Part shown: positions 8,799-18,920 of the stretch, in pieces
How positions within the stretch are numbered: the first letter of the stretch is position 1
Layout: each line of letters begins with the position of its first letter
Assembly (NCBI GenBank): GCA_029167225.1
Contig: JARFNK010000005.1
Coordinates: 226,012-290,011, forward strand
Origin: Sphingobium arseniciresistens
GTDB taxonomy: Bacteria; Pseudomonadota; Alphaproteobacteria; Sphingomonadales; Sphingomonadaceae
Direction of reading: 5' to 3'
DNA length: 64,000 bases
Notes under the pieces: model-generated
What the model saw: the letters and a program-made list of their open reading frames with translations, nothing else
Database searches by the model: none
What the model was told of the DNA's origin: nothing
Made by a program: the position numbers and the translations under genes

Positions 8799-9786
8799 CC
8801 GCCGTACTCGCCTCCGCAAAGAAATCGAGCGCCCTGCGCGCCGCTGCAGACAGCAAGGCAGGCTCGCGATGACACAGCGCCGTATTTCTTTTTGCCCACG
8901 GCTCCTGAAGCCGTACGATGGCGACGTTGCGCCGCGCGCCGGCAGCAAAGGCTTCGGGCAATATCGATATGCCCAGACCCGCCTCGACCAGCAACAACAC
9001 GCTCTCGAAGCTTGCCATGTAAGCGCATGGGAGAAACTGCCGCTGCTCCTCGCGGGCGGCTTTTTCGAAGAGCGAGCACAACGCACTGTTGCGTTGCATG
9101 GCGATGAACGGGAAATCGAGGGCATCCCGCAAGGCAAGGCGCTCAATGCTGGCCAGCGGGTGCGAGGGGTGAACGACTGCAACCAGTTCGTCGCTAATCC
9201 ATGGGCGCGAACTGAGGCCTGCCATGTCGATCGTGCCGGACACGAAACCCAGATCGGCACGGCCGCCGTGAATGTCGTCGACCACTTCGGTGCTCGTCCG
9301 TTCTTCAATCAGGAGCACGATGTCGGGGGCCCGTTCGCGGAATTCCCGGATCGCCCTCGCCAAGTGGGGAGTGATCGACGACATGTGCGCATGGATGTGC
9401 ACGATCCCCGCCGCGCCGTTCTTCAGGGCATCGAACTTGCGCGTGGTTTTCTCGATCGTCGACAAAACATCTTGGGCGCAACCGAGCAGTTCGAGTCCTT
9501 CGGGCGTGGGGCGTACACCCCGGTCGGTTCGGTCGAGCAGCCGCACGCCAAGCCGTGCCTCAAGCGCCGCGATGCGGCGGCTGATCGCCGAAGGAGTGAT
9601 GTTTTCGCTCTCGGCCGCGCGGGCCATGTTGCCCTCTGTGACGACAGTAGAAAACAGCTTCAGCGTAACGAGATCAAAAGTGCGGGTCGTAAGTCCAGGA
9701 AAGAGCCCATGCCCGGCTTGGCAGCGGCTCTCTTGGGGTGGGCTCACGATCTCCTTGTTCGCTCCACCAGCACATTGATCCGTCAC
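8788..9786 (-). CDS. LysR-family transcriptional regulator
   Basis: 332 residues from GTG 9786, chosen because AAAGGAG lies 7 bases upstream; a GTG at 9804 is an alternative. The LysR helix-turn-helix is at about 35-90: LVTLKLFSTVVTEGNMARAA, SENITPSAISRRIAALEARLG, VRLLDRTDRGVRPTPEG. The rest is an effector-binding domain of normal size. It lies between the LeuCD-like operon, with which it converges, and the TonB receptor gene, from which it diverges. It is transcribed from a promoter at 9900-9929 that resembles the promoter of the oxygenase operon. It probably senses a pathway compound; the ligand is unknown. Confidence 0.85.
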   Translation of the reverse strand: MTDQCAGGANKEIVSPPQESRCQAGHGLFPGLTTRTFDLVTLKLFSTVVTEGNMARAAESENITPSAISRRIAALEARLGVRLLDRTDRGVRPTPEGLELLGCAQDVLSTIEKTTRKFDALKNGAAGIVHIHAHMSSITPHLARAIREFRERAPDIVLLIEERTSTEVVDDIHGGRADLGFVSGTIDMAGLSSRPWISDELVAVVHPSHPLASIERLALRDALDFPFIAMQRNSALCSLFEKAAREEQRQFLPCAYMASFESVLLLVEAGLGISILPEAFAAGARRNVAIVRLQEPWAKRNTALCHREPALLSAAARRALDFFAEASTAVMA

Positions 9787-9899
9787 TGCGTGACTCCTTT
9801 GCACATGTTCAGATCAGAATGCGGGCGGCATTCCGTAGGTGGTAAGAAACGGCTTTTTCGCTTGCCTCGCACCCGAAGCGGTAAATTCCAAATGCATCA

Positions 9900-9929
9900 A
9901 ATATACATCGATCTTGTATCGATAGACAA
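9900..9929 (-). promoter_or_regulatory. Putative promoter for the LysR gene, with ATCGAT repeats
   Basis: Read on the minus strand there is TTGTCT (9929-9924), an 18-base spacer containing two ATCGAT hexamers, and TATATT (9905-9900). The promoter at 15521-15550 has the same design: TTGACG, an 18-base spacer that also ends in ATCGATG, then TATTAT. The shared spacer end and spacing suggest one regulator acts at both. Assigned by eye only. Confidence 0.5.
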
Positions 9930-10062
9930 TATAAATTATGCGCCTCACCGACGAGGTGGGATGGCGAACTGCCCGCACCACAGGCGAGCCTCGGCGGGGC
10001 AAAGAAAACTGAATGGCGCACTGGTGTTTGGCCAGCGTGTCCAACCTTGAAAGGGAGAGGAA

Positions 10063-12501
10063 ATGATCAAGAAGTCCACAATCCGTTCGCTATGCTGCGG
10101 AACGGCCTTTGTTCTTTCGGCATTGCCGTTCGCCGCAAATCAAGCTTTGGCCCAAGATGTGCCAGCAAGCGATCAGCAGGCAGGCAGCCAACCTGCCAGC
10201 GATTTCGGGCAGGAAATTGTCGTTACTGCGAACAAGCGTGAGCAGTCGATCAACAAAGTCGGCTTGGCCATTACGGCACTGAGTGGTGACGATCTAAAGT
10301 CGCAGGGCGTGGTATCGCTTGGAGATCTGGCAAACGCTGTCCCAGGCTTGAGCTTTACGCCTTCGGCCACACAGACTCCTGTCTTTACTGTGCGCGGCGT
10401 CGGCTTTTATGAAAGCTCGCTCGCTGCTTATCCGACTACAAGTGTCTATATGGACCAGGTGCCGCTGGCATTTCCGGCCTTGAGCACGCACGCTAATTTC
10501 GACATTGAACGCGTCGAGGTTATAAAGGGGCCACAAGGCACATTATTCGGCCAGAATTCCACCGGTGGCGCAATCAACTTCATTGCCGCCAAGCCGACTT
10601 CGAGTTTTGAGGCAGGCGGTGACATCACCGTTGGGCGCTTCAATCGCGCCGAAGGCACTGCCTATGTCAGTGGTCCTCTTTCAGACACGGTCCGAGCGCG
10701 GATCGCGGTGACCGGAGCGCGGGCGGACGACTGGCAGAAGAGCTACACGCGCGCCGATACGCTGGGCGAGGTCGGCTATTATGGCGGTCGCATCATCATC
10801 GATTGGAGGCCCAGTGATATCGTTGATTTCGAGTTGAATCTGAACGGCTGGCGCGACAAGAGCGATCCGCAGGCACCCCAGTATCAGACGCTTCTGTCGC
10901 AATTTTCTCCGGGTACTGATCCGGCACTTGTCGCCTATCCGTTTGCGCCCTTCCAGCCACGTGCAGCGGACTGGACTCCGTCGACCCGTCCCCACGCCAA
11001 CAACAGGCTGTACCAAGGCTCTTTGCGGGGCAACTGGGAGATCGCGGACGGCGTTGTGCTGACCTCGATTAGCTCATATGTCGATTATCGACCGGACCAA
11101 GGGTTCGAGTCCGACGGAACCGCGCTGGCGAACGATGACTTCTTTATTGACCGAGGTTACATCAAGTCATTTAATCAAGAACTCCGGCTTGCCAATGATG
11201 GTGGAGCACCTTTTCGCTGGGTGGTCGGCGCAAACTATGAAAAGAGCCATGTTTACGAATATCAGCTGCAAGACTTTGGAACGCTGAGTACCGTTCCGCT
11301 CTTTGGCTACACCGGTGCCTATGTCTACTCCGATCAGCACATGCGGAATTACGCGTTTTTCGCGAATTTGGAATATGATCTTGGGAGCGAAGTCACCGTC
11401 AAGGCCGGCGCTCGTTACACGAATGCCCGGCGTAATGCTGCAGTTTGCACCGGAGATCCTGGCGATGGCTCTTTCTCAGCCGCATTCGAAGAGTTGGCCA
11501 ATGCGATCCAGCTTGGCTTCTTTCCGGTCGATGGTTTCACGCCTACAGGCATCCCAGTTCCGCCTATAGGTGCTGGCTGCGGGCCGCTGGACAATACAAC
11601 GCTTGACGGAACTCCGGCGACCTATCTTCCAGGCGAGTTTAGGGGAACGCTTAGCGAAGATAACATCTCGTGGCGGGCAGGCATCGATTACAAACCGTTT
11701 GATGGTCTCCTGGTTTATGCGAACGTCACGAAGGGATACAAAGCGGGCAGTTATCCGTTGGCTTCGGGTGCGACTTTCGAGCAGTTCCTCCCGGTTACTC
11801 AGGAATCGCTACTCTCGATCGAAGGTGGTTTCAAGTTCCGGACTGACGACCGGATATTGCAGATCAGCGGCGCTGGCTTCTATTACGACTACCAGGACAA
11901 GCAGCTGCGTTCTAAGATCGTCGATCCGATCTTCGGTATCCTCGATGCGCTTACCAACGTTCCGAAATCGCGCATGTTCGGTGTCGAACTGGATGCCACG
12001 CTCGCCCCGATCCCGGGCCTTTCGATTACCGCGTCGGGCAGCTACCTCGATAGCAAAATCACGAAATTTGTCGGTCCGAATACCGCAGGGATCGATACGG
12101 ACTATTCGGGCTCGGTCATTCCATACACGCCAAAATTTCAAGCCCGGATTGCTGCGGAGTACAGATGGCGCACGGGTAATGCGGAGCCCTTCGTGGGCGT
12201 GGTCTTTTCGACTCGCAGCAAAGCCCTGGCGAATATCGGCGGCGACAAGGGCCTGGTGCTGACGCCAGACTTCGCCTCTTCGGTTCCTCCGTCGGATACC
12301 TATACGATCGACGGCTATTCGACGGTCGATGCTCGCATCGGCGCCTCATTCAACGATGGCAGGTACACAGTGACGCTGTTCGGCAAGAACATCTTCAACA
12401 AATACTACGTCACCAACATTTTCACCAATTACGACACGATTAGTCGCTACGCAGCGCCCCCGGCGACCTACGGGGTGACGCTGGCATTCAAGTTCGACTG
12501 A
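10063..12501 (+). CDS. TonB-dependent outer-membrane receptor
   Basis: 812 residues with an AGAGGA ribosome site upstream of the ATG. A Sec signal peptide ends near ANQALAQ (about 31). A TonB-box-like QEIVVTANKREQS follows, then the plug domain with the usual VERVEVIKGPQGTLFGQNSTGGAINF-type segment (seen here from IERVEVI to GAINF). The remaining about 600 residues are beta-barrel-like, ending YGVTLAFKFD. Receptors of this large class import bulky or scarce substrates using TonB energy; in sphingomonads they often accompany aromatic catabolic genes. The substrate is probably the starting compound of the adjacent pathway. It lacks siderophore-gene neighbours, so iron uptake is less likely. Confidence 0.9.
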   Translation: MIKKSTIRSLCCGTAFVLSALPFAANQALAQDVPASDQQAGSQPASDFGQEIVVTANKREQSINKVGLAITALSGDDLKSQGVVSLGDLANAVPGLSFTPSATQTPVFTVRGVGFYESSLAAYPTTSVYMDQVPLAFPALSTHANFDIERVEVIKGPQGTLFGQNSTGGAINFIAAKPTSSFEAGGDITVGRFNRAEGTAYVSGPLSDTVRARIAVTGARADDWQKSYTRADTLGEVGYYGGRIIIDWRPSDIVDFELNLNGWRDKSDPQAPQYQTLLSQFSPGTDPALVAYPFAPFQPRAADWTPSTRPHANNRLYQGSLRGNWEIADGVVLTSISSYVDYRPDQGFESDGTALANDDFFIDRGYIKSFNQELRLANDGGAPFRWVVGANYEKSHVYEYQLQDFGTLSTVPLFGYTGAYVYSDQHMRNYAFFANLEYDLGSEVTVKAGARYTNARRNAAVCTGDPGDGSFSAAFEELANAIQLGFFPVDGFTPTGIPVPPIGAGCGPLDNTTLDGTPATYLPGEFRGTLSEDNISWRAGIDYKPFDGLLVYANVTKGYKAGSYPLASGATFEQFLPVTQESLLSIEGGFKFRTDDRILQISGAGFYYDYQDKQLRSKIVDPIFGILDALTNVPKSRMFGVELDATLAPIPGLSITASGSYLDSKITKFVGPNTAGIDTDYSGSVIPYTPKFQARIAAEYRWRTGNAEPFVGVVFSTRSKALANIGGDKGLVLTPDFASSVPPSDTYTIDGYSTVDARIGASFNDGRYTVTLFGKNIFNKYYVTNIFTNYDTISRYAAPPATYGVTLAFKFD

Positions 12502-12672
12502 GGCAATGCGCGTGCCGGTCTCTCACCTGATGAAATCGAGCGTGGGCCAGGAATTGGTGCGACGGTGGTGGGGTGGCGATTTTGTCGCCGCCCAGTTTGC
12601 CTCGATGCATGGCTTGGTCGGCGGGTGCCGGTTGGGCGTGCATGAGTGTGAACGGGCCGGAGGGTTCATACC

Positions 12673-14853
12673 ATGACCGAGCGAGTCAGAATCAGCCGGC
12701 GCGGGCTGCTTGGCGCGGGCGCGCTCGGGAGTGTCGGCCTTCTCGTCGGCTTCCGCTACCTGGGCGGCGACGGCTCGCCCGCCGGCAAGGCGGCGAAGGC
12801 ATTTTCGCCCAATGCCTATCTCCGGATCGGCGAGGACGACCGGGTCACGGCGATCATCGGCGCCACCGAAATGGGCCAGGGTATCTTCACCTCGCTGGCC
12901 ATGGTGTTAGCCGACGAGCTCGGCGCCCGCTGGGACAGCATCGAAGTGGAGGCGGCCCCGGTCGATCCTGCGTTCGGCAATGTGATCTTCGGCGGCCTCC
13001 AGGCGACTGCGGCCAGCACCAGTATCGTCGCCTTCTATAAGACGACCCGGGAAGCAGCCGCCGCGGCAAGGATGATGCTGATCCGCGCCGCGAGCGAGCG
13101 CTGGAAGGTGCCCGCCGAAGCCTGTACGGCGCGCGAGGGCCGGATCGAAGGGCCCGAGGGACGCGAAGCGAGCTTCGGTTCGCTGGTCGCCGAGGCCAAG
13201 AAGCTGGATCCGCCTACCAAGGAGAAGATCGTCCTCAAGGACGAGAAGGATTTCGCGCTGGTCGGGCGTCCGACCCGGCGGCTCGAAACTCCGGCGATCG
13301 TGCGCGGAAAGCTACCCTATGGCGTGGATTTCGAAGTCCCCGGCATGCTGATCGCAACGGTCGCGCGGGCGCCAAGCCGCGATGCGAAATTGCGCCGCTA
13401 CGATGCGGGCAAAGCTTCGACCGTTCCCGGCGTTCAGGCGGTGGTTGATATTCCGAACGGCGTGGCGGTGATTGCCGACGGCTATTGGGCGGCCTTATCC
13501 GGCAGGAACCTGTTGGAACTTGAATGGGACGAGCCCGCACCGGGGCGCTCCTCTTCCGCCGGGCTGTTGGCGGACTATCAGCGACTTGCCCGCACTCCCG
13601 GTCCGGTGGCGGCTGAGCGGGGGCAAATCGCGCGGGGTGGCGGTACGGTCGCTGCCGAATATGCCGTGCCCTATCTCGCCCACGCGCCGATGGAGCCGCT
13701 CAATTGCACCATCGGCACGTCGCGTGACGGTTGCGATGTCTGGGTCGGTACGCAATATCAAAGCCTCGACCGCAAGCAGGTCGCGCGCATTCTCGGCTAT
13801 TCCGAAACGGCGGTGCGAATTCACACGCTCTATATGGGGGGCGGGTTCGGCAGACGCGCCAGTCCGACCGAAGATGTGGTGGTCGAGACGGCCGAGATCG
13901 TGAAGGCGGCCAGTGCCCTTGGCGGGGACGTCGCCGGGCGTCCAATCAAGAACATGTGGGCGCGCGAAGACGATATCCAGGGCGGGTACTACCGTCCGAT
14001 GGCCCACAATCGGCTGGAGGCCGTGCTGGGCGAAGACGGATATCCGACGAGCTGGCTCCACCGGATCGTGTCGCAGTCCTCGGCCAAGGGGAACGAATTC
14101 GAATTCCTGATCGCCAAGGGCATCGATACGACCTGCGTCGCAGGCGCCAGCGACATGCCCTATCGGGTTCCCGGCTTCCGGGTGGAACTCCATACGCCAG
14201 AGCGCGGACCGATCGTCCAGTGGATGCGCTCGGTTGGTAACGTGAACACCTGCCTTGCGGTCGAATGCTTCGTTGATGAGCTCGCGCATCGGGCGGGGAA
14301 GGATCCGCTCGAATATCGCCGCGCGCTGCTGGCCGATGCGCCGGAGAACGCGCGGCTGCTCAGGACGCTCGATCTCGTGGCCGAGATGTCGGGTTGGTCA
14401 CACCCGCCCCCCAAGGGGCATGGCCGGGGCGTGGCAATCCAGGACTATTGGGGAACCAAGATCTCGCAAGTCGCCGAAGTCTCGATCGATGGTGATGCGC
14501 TGAAAGTGGAGCGCGTCTACTGTGCAGTCGATTGCGGCCTGGTCGTGAATCCGCTGGGTGCCGCGGCGCAGATCCAGGGCGGCATTCTGTTCGGCCTTTC
14601 AGCCGCGCTTTACGGCGAGATTACGCTCGAAGGTGGGCGAACGTTGCAGTCCAATTTCCACGACTATCCCATCCTGCGCATGCCGCAGGCGCCGCAAGTC
14701 TCGGTCGAGTTCGTGCAGAGTGATGCGGAACCGGTGGGAGTGGGGGAAGCTGCCGTGCCGCATATCGCGGCGGCGGTTTGCAATGCGATCTTCGCCGCCT
14801 CCGGCCGCCGGGCCAGGGCGCTGCCGCTCGTTGCTGCGGGTTTCGAAGCATGA
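12673..14853 (+). CDS. Molybdenum hydroxylase large subunit (isoquinoline 1-oxidoreductase/IorB-like)
   Basis: 726 residues, with GGAGGG before the start. The N-terminus has a twin-arginine motif, [13 protein letters not shown], so export as a folded protein is expected. Xanthine-oxidase-family molybdopterin motifs follow: [30 protein letters not shown], and near the end [19 protein letters not shown], whose Glu is the usual catalytic base. The family hydroxylates carbon next to nitrogen in N-heterocycles, or oxidises aldehydes, with water as oxygen donor. With the separate 2Fe-2S subunit downstream and no FAD subunit, the layout is that of IorAB/NicAB-type enzymes, which pass electrons to a membrane or periplasmic acceptor. 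The substrate is not determined by sequence. Confidence 0.87.
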   Translation: MTERVRISRRGLLGAGALGSVGLLVGFRYLGGDGSPAGKAAKAFSPNAYLRIGEDDRVTAIIGATEMGQGIFTSLAMVLADELGARWDSIEVEAAPVDPAFGNVIFGGLQATAASTSIVAFYKTTREAAAAARMMLIRAASERWKVPAEACTAREGRIEGPEGREASFGSLVAEAKKLDPPTKEKIVLKDEKDFALVGRPTRRLETPAIVRGKLPYGVDFEVPGMLIATVARAPSRDAKLRRYDAGKASTVPGVQAVVDIPNGVAVIADGYWAALSGRNLLELEWDEPAPGRSSSAGLLADYQRLARTPGPVAAERGQIARGGGTVAAEYAVPYLAHAPMEPLNCTIGTSRDGCDVWVGTQYQSLDRKQVARILGYSETAVRIHTLYMGGGFGRRASPTEDVVVETAEIVKAASALGGDVAGRPIKNMWAREDDIQGGYYRPMAHNRLEAVLGEDGYPTSWLHRIVSQSSAKGNEFEFLIAKGIDTTCVAGASDMPYRVPGFRVELHTPERGPIVQWMRSVGNVNTCLAVECFVDELAHRAGKDPLEYRRALLADAPENARLLRTLDLVAEMSGWSHPPPKGHGRGVAIQDYWGTKISQVAEVSIDGDALKVERVYCAVDCGLVVNPLGAAAQIQGGILFGLSAALYGEITLEGGRTLQSNFHDYPILRMPQAPQVSVEFVQSDAEPVGVGEAAVPHIAAAVCNAIFAASGRRARALPLVAAGFEA

Positions 14854-14905
14854 GGGGTGGTGCCCGCGTCGCCGGCGTCGCGGTACGCAAACGGAGCATT
14901 TTGCG

Positions 14906-15370
14906 ATGACCTACAGCCTGTCCGTCAATGGCGTTCGTCATGAGCTGGACGTGACTTCGGACACGCCGCTACTGTGGGCATTGCGCGAGAAGCTGGGGAT
15001 CAAGGGTCCGAAATTCGGCTGCGGAATGGGCTTGTGCGGCTGTTGCACCGTACATCTCGACGGTAGGCCGATCCGTTCCTGTTCGATTGCGGTGGCAGAT
15101 GTCGATGGCGAGATCACGACGATCGAAGGCGCCGCCGACGATGTGGCGGAGGCCTTGCGGGATGCCTGGACGGATCTCGACGTGCCGCAATGCGGCTATT
15201 GCCAGGCGGGACAGCTGATGAGCGCGATTGCGTTGCTCCGTGAAACGCCTCGCCCCGACGACAAGGCTATCGATGCTGCGATGGCGGGCAATCTGTGCCG
15301 GTGCGGCACCTATAACCGGATCAGGGCCGCGATCCACCATGCCGCGCGCGCGATCGGCGGCGAAGACTGA
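14906..15370 (+). CDS. Molybdenum hydroxylase small subunit, two 2Fe-2S clusters (IorA-like)
   Basis: 154 residues from ATG 14906, with ACGGAG 9 bases upstream. The plant-ferredoxin-type cluster ligands are in [17 protein letters not shown] and RSC. The second, alpha-helical cluster is held by [12 protein letters not shown] and [11 protein letters not shown]. All eight cysteines are present. The subunit relays electrons from the molybdenum centre of the large subunit. It lacks its own signal peptide, consistent with hitch-hiker export on the Tat signal of its partner. In related xanthine-dehydrogenase operons an FAD subunit gene would be adjacent; here there is none. Confidence 0.9.
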   Translation: MTYSLSVNGVRHELDVTSDTPLLWALREKLGIKGPKFGCGMGLCGCCTVHLDGRPIRSCSIAVADVDGEITTIEGAADDVAEALRDAWTDLDVPQCGYCQAGQLMSAIALLRETPRPDDKAIDAAMAGNLCRCGTYNRIRAAIHHAARAIGGED

Positions 15371-15511
15371 ACGGAGGGCTGCGGCACGGCGGCCGCGGTT
15401 GCTGATGCGGTCGAGCGCCGCCGCGAGAAGGCGCGTTCGCCCGCGCTCCAGGCCGGATAGCTTCAACCTTCGCCATGCAGAATCTCTCAGGCAGGAGCGC
15501 GAATCCGGTTT

Positions 15512-15551
15512 GATAATACATTGACGATCAATCGATAATCGATGTATTATC
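15512..15551 (+). promoter_or_regulatory. Promoter inside a 10-bp inverted repeat, upstream of the oxygenase operon
   Basis: Perfect arms GATAATACAT (15512-15521) and ATGTATTATC (15542-15551) are separated by 20 bases. A sigma70-like promoter lies within: TTGACG (15521-15526), an 18-base spacer, and TATTAT (15545-15550). The right arm covers the -10 box, so a dimeric regulator bound to the arms would block or reposition RNA polymerase. The first gene downstream starts at 15632, a leader of about 75 bases. The rest of the 15371-15631 gap shows no gene. Confidence 0.65.
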
Positions 15552-15631
15552 TTGGCGAATCGTTTTTACGATTAATCGAAGCTCAAAATCGTGCTGCGCG
15601 GCGCCTTGGCGTTGAAGCGCTTGGAGGAACA

Positions 15632-16513
15632 ATGACGATCCATATCGACCTGTTGGGTACCGAAACGCGCTTCATCGATACAGGGAAGTACCGTTCGCGC
15701 TGCATCTCCGCGCCAGGGACGGGCGAACCCCTGTTCCTACTGCATGGCGGCGGGGGGCACGCAGAAACCTATGCGCGCAACCTCAACCGCCTGGCGCAAT
15801 CCTGCCAGCCCTATGCGTTCGATTTCATCTGGCACGGCATGTCCTCGCGCCCGCCATTTTCAGATGCCCCGCCCACGGCGCCGAACCATTGGCTGGCGCA
15901 GTTCACCGACCAGTTGCTCGATCTCATGGACCATCTCGGCATCGAGAAGGCGGCGGTGGAAGGGGAATCGCTGGGCGGCTGGATCGCCTTCGACATGGCG
16001 ATCAATCATCCCGACCGCACCTCGAAGATCATCCTGAACACCTCGTGGGGCATGGAGCTTGATCCGGCGCATGTGCACCAGGGCGATAGCGACCTCGATT
16101 CCCTGCGCGCCACTTCGCTCAACGCCTTGCTCAACCCGACGCCCGAACTGCTCAGGAAGCGTCTCGAATGGTTGATGCCGCTGGGCGGCGTGACCGACGA
16201 ACTTGTCGATCTGCGCCGGGCGCTGTGGACGATTCCGCAGACGCAGGCGGCGCTGGTGGATTACTACAATCTCCTGTTCGCGCCGAATATCGCCGACTTC
16301 TATTGGCGCGAAGACGATATCCGAAAAATCAGCTGCCCCACCCTGGTGCTCTGGACCGACCAGAATCCGATCCACGGACCCGACGCTGCCGACCGGCTCG
16401 AAGCGATCATCCCGGGGGCGCAGAAACATATCATGAAAGGCTGTGCGCACTGGCCGCAATGGGAGCGGCCTGAGGAGCACGATGAAGTCGTCGGCGCCTT
16501 CATGCGGGCATAA
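15632..16513 (+). CDS. Alpha/beta hydrolase, probable meta-cleavage-product hydrolase
   Basis: 293 residues from ATG 15632, which has GGAGG 5 bases upstream; an earlier in-frame ATG at 15542 overlaps the promoter and is rejected. The hydrolase triad is visible: nucleophile Ser113 in VEGESLGGW, acid Asp in VLWTDQNP, and His in KGCAHWPQWE. The oxyanion segment is LLHGGGGHAE. Size and motifs fit MhpC/BphD-type carbon-carbon hydrolases, which split the ring-opened product of extradiol cleavage into 2-hydroxypenta-2,4-dienoate and an acid. It is first in the operon with the Rieske oxygenase and extradiol enzyme, which supports this role. An ester or amide substrate remains possible. Confidence 0.75.
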   Translation: MTIHIDLLGTETRFIDTGKYRSRCISAPGTGEPLFLLHGGGGHAETYARNLNRLAQSCQPYAFDFIWHGMSSRPPFSDAPPTAPNHWLAQFTDQLLDLMDHLGIEKAAVEGESLGGWIAFDMAINHPDRTSKIILNTSWGMELDPAHVHQGDSDLDSLRATSLNALLNPTPELLRKRLEWLMPLGGVTDELVDLRRALWTIPQTQAALVDYYNLLFAPNIADFYWREDDIRKISCPTLVLWTDQNPIHGPDAADRLEAIIPGAQKHIMKGCAHWPQWERPEEHDEVVGAFMRA

Positions 16514-16538
16514 CCAGCTTTGAGAAGGAGAACGAAAG

Positions 16539-17873
16539 ATGACTGACAAGACCCCTGTCCGCCGCGTGAGCCGCATCAACGTCGCCAGTGACCGGCGTAC
16601 GAATGACGAGCGCACGCAGAGCCAGTACCAGCCTTACAAGGACGCGGCCTGGGGCTTCGTCAATCACTGGTATCCCGCGCTGTTCAGCGAAGAGCTGCCC
16701 GAAGACGGCGTTGAGGGTGTCCAGATCTGCGGCGTGCAGATCCTGCTGCGACGCACCAAATTGGGGGTGAAGGCGATCAAGGATCGGTGCCTGCATCGCG
16801 GGGTCCGCCTGTCGGCCAAGCCGACTTGCTTCAACGAGCGAACGATCACCTGCTGGTATCACGGCTTCACCTTCGATCTCGACGACGGGAAGCTCACCAC
16901 AATCGTGGGCAATCCGGAAGATCCGCTGATCGGCACCACGGGCCTGACGACTTATCCGGTTCAGGAAGTTGCGGGCATGATCTTCGTCTTCGTGCGAGAA
17001 GACGATTTCCCCGACGAGGACGTGCCTCCGCTGGCACATGATCTGCCGGTTCGCTTCCCGCAAAGTTCGGAACGTTTCCCGCATCCACTCTGGCCGGCGG
17101 CGCCGAGCCTACTGGACGAAGGCGCCGTGTGCCTGGGCATCCACCGCACCGGCGAGGCCGACTGGCGGCTCGCTTGCGAGAACGGTTTCGATAACGCCCA
17201 TATCCTCGTCCACAAGGACGCTTCCTACATCCATGTGCAGAACTGGATTCTCCCGCTCGGCCTGCGGCCGATGGGCGACGACTGCATCGCGCCGATCGAG
17301 GATGAGGATGGCCCCAAGGGGCTGATGCAGTGGCTGTTCACCGACAAGTGGGAGCCGATTGTCGAGAACAAGGAACTGGGAATCAAGGTTTCGGGCCTCA
17401 ATGGCCATTTCTACCGCACGTCAGTGGTGCTGCCCGGCGTGCTGATGGTCGAGAACTGGCCCGACGAGCATGTCTGCCAGCTCGAATGGTACGTACCGAT
17501 TACCGACGGCACCTACGAATATTGGGAAGTGCTCGTGCGGGTATGCAAGACGGATGAGGAGCGCGAGGCGTTCCGTTACCGTTTCGAGCGGGTCTACAAG
17601 CCGTTGTGCCTCGAAGGGTTCAACGACGCGGACGTTTACGCGCGCGAAGCGATGCAGGAATTCTATGCAGACGGCACCGGCTGGGATGAAGAGCAGCTGG
17701 TGGCTACCGATGTTTCGCCGATCACCTGGCGCAAGCTCGCCTCGCGCCACAATCGGGGCATCGCGAAGCCGGGGCGGGGCGTGGAAGGTGCAACGAAGAC
17801 CTCCAGCATCCGCATGCGGCGGCTCGCCCAGGGCAAGAAGCCGGGCTATTTCGTCGAGAAGATCAGAGGCTAG
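16539..17873 (+). CDS. Rieske non-heme iron oxygenase, terminal component (CarAa/OxoO-like)
   Basis: 444 residues with GAAGGAG upstream. The Rieske centre is CLHRG plus CWYHGF (C-x-H ... C-x2-H). The mononuclear iron site is in CENGFDNAHILVHKD (two His) with an acidic ligand near FNDADVYAREAMQEFYADG. From memory, the segments YPVQEV, GFDNAHI, LPGVLMVEN and TWRKLASRHNRGI align with carbazole 1,9a-dioxygenase oxygenase (CarAa) and its relative 2-oxo-1,2-dihydroquinoline 8-monooxygenase. These are single-subunit alpha-type oxygenases that act on fused or N-heterocyclic rings. With the reductase next door it forms a two-component system. Regiospecificity and substrate cannot be told from sequence. 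Confidence 0.85.
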   Translation: MTDKTPVRRVSRINVASDRRTNDERTQSQYQPYKDAAWGFVNHWYPALFSEELPEDGVEGVQICGVQILLRRTKLGVKAIKDRCLHRGVRLSAKPTCFNERTITCWYHGFTFDLDDGKLTTIVGNPEDPLIGTTGLTTYPVQEVAGMIFVFVREDDFPDEDVPPLAHDLPVRFPQSSERFPHPLWPAAPSLLDEGAVCLGIHRTGEADWRLACENGFDNAHILVHKDASYIHVQNWILPLGLRPMGDDCIAPIEDEDGPKGLMQWLFTDKWEPIVENKELGIKVSGLNGHFYRTSVVLPGVLMVENWPDEHVCQLEWYVPITDGTYEYWEVLVRVCKTDEEREAFRYRFERVYKPLCLEGFNDADVYAREAMQEFYADGTGWDEEQLVATDVSPITWRKLASRHNRGIAKPGRGVEGATKTSSIRMRRLAQGKKPGYFVEKIRG

Positions 17874-17875
17874 TC

Positions 17876-18904
17876 GTGGGCATCGCCGAATGTCCCCACC
17901 CCAGCGTCTGGCTATCCTTCAGCGACGGCAGCAAGGTCAGCTTGCCGGTTGAACCCGGCGAGACTGTGCTGGACGCTGCGCTGAAGGCGGGTGCGCCCGT
18001 CCTCTACCAATGCCGCAGCGGGGCCTGCTCCACCTGCGTCGCCCAGCTCGTGGAAGGCAGCGCGGAGATGCAGAGCGGCACTTCGAGCGCCCTGCTCCAA
18101 TCCGAAGTCGCCGAGGGGCAAAGGCTGCTTTGCCGCACGCAGGTGAGCGCAGACTGCGGTTTCTCGCTCGGCTATGACAGCACCGCGGGCAGCGGCAAGC
18201 CGCGCAAGGTTCTTGCCTTTATCGATGCGGTCGAGCGGATCGCCGAAGACGCGGTGCGGCTCGTGCTGGAACTGGCCGAAGGGGAAAACCTCCCCTTCAA
18301 GTCGGGGCAGTATGTGCAGGTGACGGTGCCCGGCACCGATCAGAAGCGTAGCTATTCGATCGCCAGCCCGCCATCGGCCCTGCCGCGCCTTGAAATGCTG
18401 ATCCGGCTTCTGCCGGGTGGGGTAATGTCGTCGTGGCTGACCGGCGCGGCCAAGCGCGACGACGTGCTGGAGATCGAAGGCGCGTTCGGTTCGTTCTTCC
18501 TGGCCGAGAAGGACCCGCGTCCGCACGTGATGGTGGCTGGCGGCACCGGTCTCGCTCCGATGATGGCGATGATCGACACGATCCGCGAACGGCCGGGGCG
18601 AAAGCCGCCCATCCTTCTGAGTTTCGGCTGCGCGAGTGAACGGGGGCTGTTCTTCCGGGAAGCGATCGAATTGCGAGAATTCTGGCTTCCTAGCCTCGAT
18701 GCGCGGATTTCCATCGAGCGCGGCGAGCCAGGCGAAGGTGTGCACATGGGTAATCCGGTCGAAGCGCTCGACGCGGTGGATCCTGCCAGCGTCGCTTATC
18801 TGTGTGGGCCGGCCGGTCTGATCGAGGCGGCGCGCGTTCGGCTCGAGAGCTTCGGTGTGAGCCCGGAAAACATTCACTCGGAACAATTCGTAGCAAGCGA
18901 ATAG
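17876..18904 (+). CDS. Oxygenase reductase: 2Fe-2S ferredoxin, FAD and NAD(P)H domains
   Basis: 342 residues; GTG start two bases after the oxygenase stop, so translation is coupled. The N-terminal plant-type ferredoxin domain has CRSGACSTC and a fourth cysteine in LLCRTQ. The FAD domain has RSYSIASPP, the NAD domain has VAGGTGLAPMMAM, and the C-terminus carries YLCGPAGLIEAAR and SEQF. This order (Fe-S, FAD, NAD) is that of class IB reductases such as BenC or OxoR. It would take electrons from NADH and give them directly to the Rieske protein, which explains the absence of a separate ferredoxin gene. Confidence 0.9.
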   Translation: MGIAECPHPSVWLSFSDGSKVSLPVEPGETVLDAALKAGAPVLYQCRSGACSTCVAQLVEGSAEMQSGTSSALLQSEVAEGQRLLCRTQVSADCGFSLGYDSTAGSGKPRKVLAFIDAVERIAEDAVRLVLELAEGENLPFKSGQYVQVTVPGTDQKRSYSIASPPSALPRLEMLIRLLPGGVMSSWLTGAAKRDDVLEIEGAFGSFFLAEKDPRPHVMVAGGTGLAPMMAMIDTIRERPGRKPPILLSFGCASERGLFFREAIELREFWLPSLDARISIERGEPGEGVHMGNPVEALDAVDPASVAYLCGPAGLIEAARVRLESFGVSPENIHSEQFVASE

Positions 18905-18920
18905 CAGCAGGAGAGCGGGC

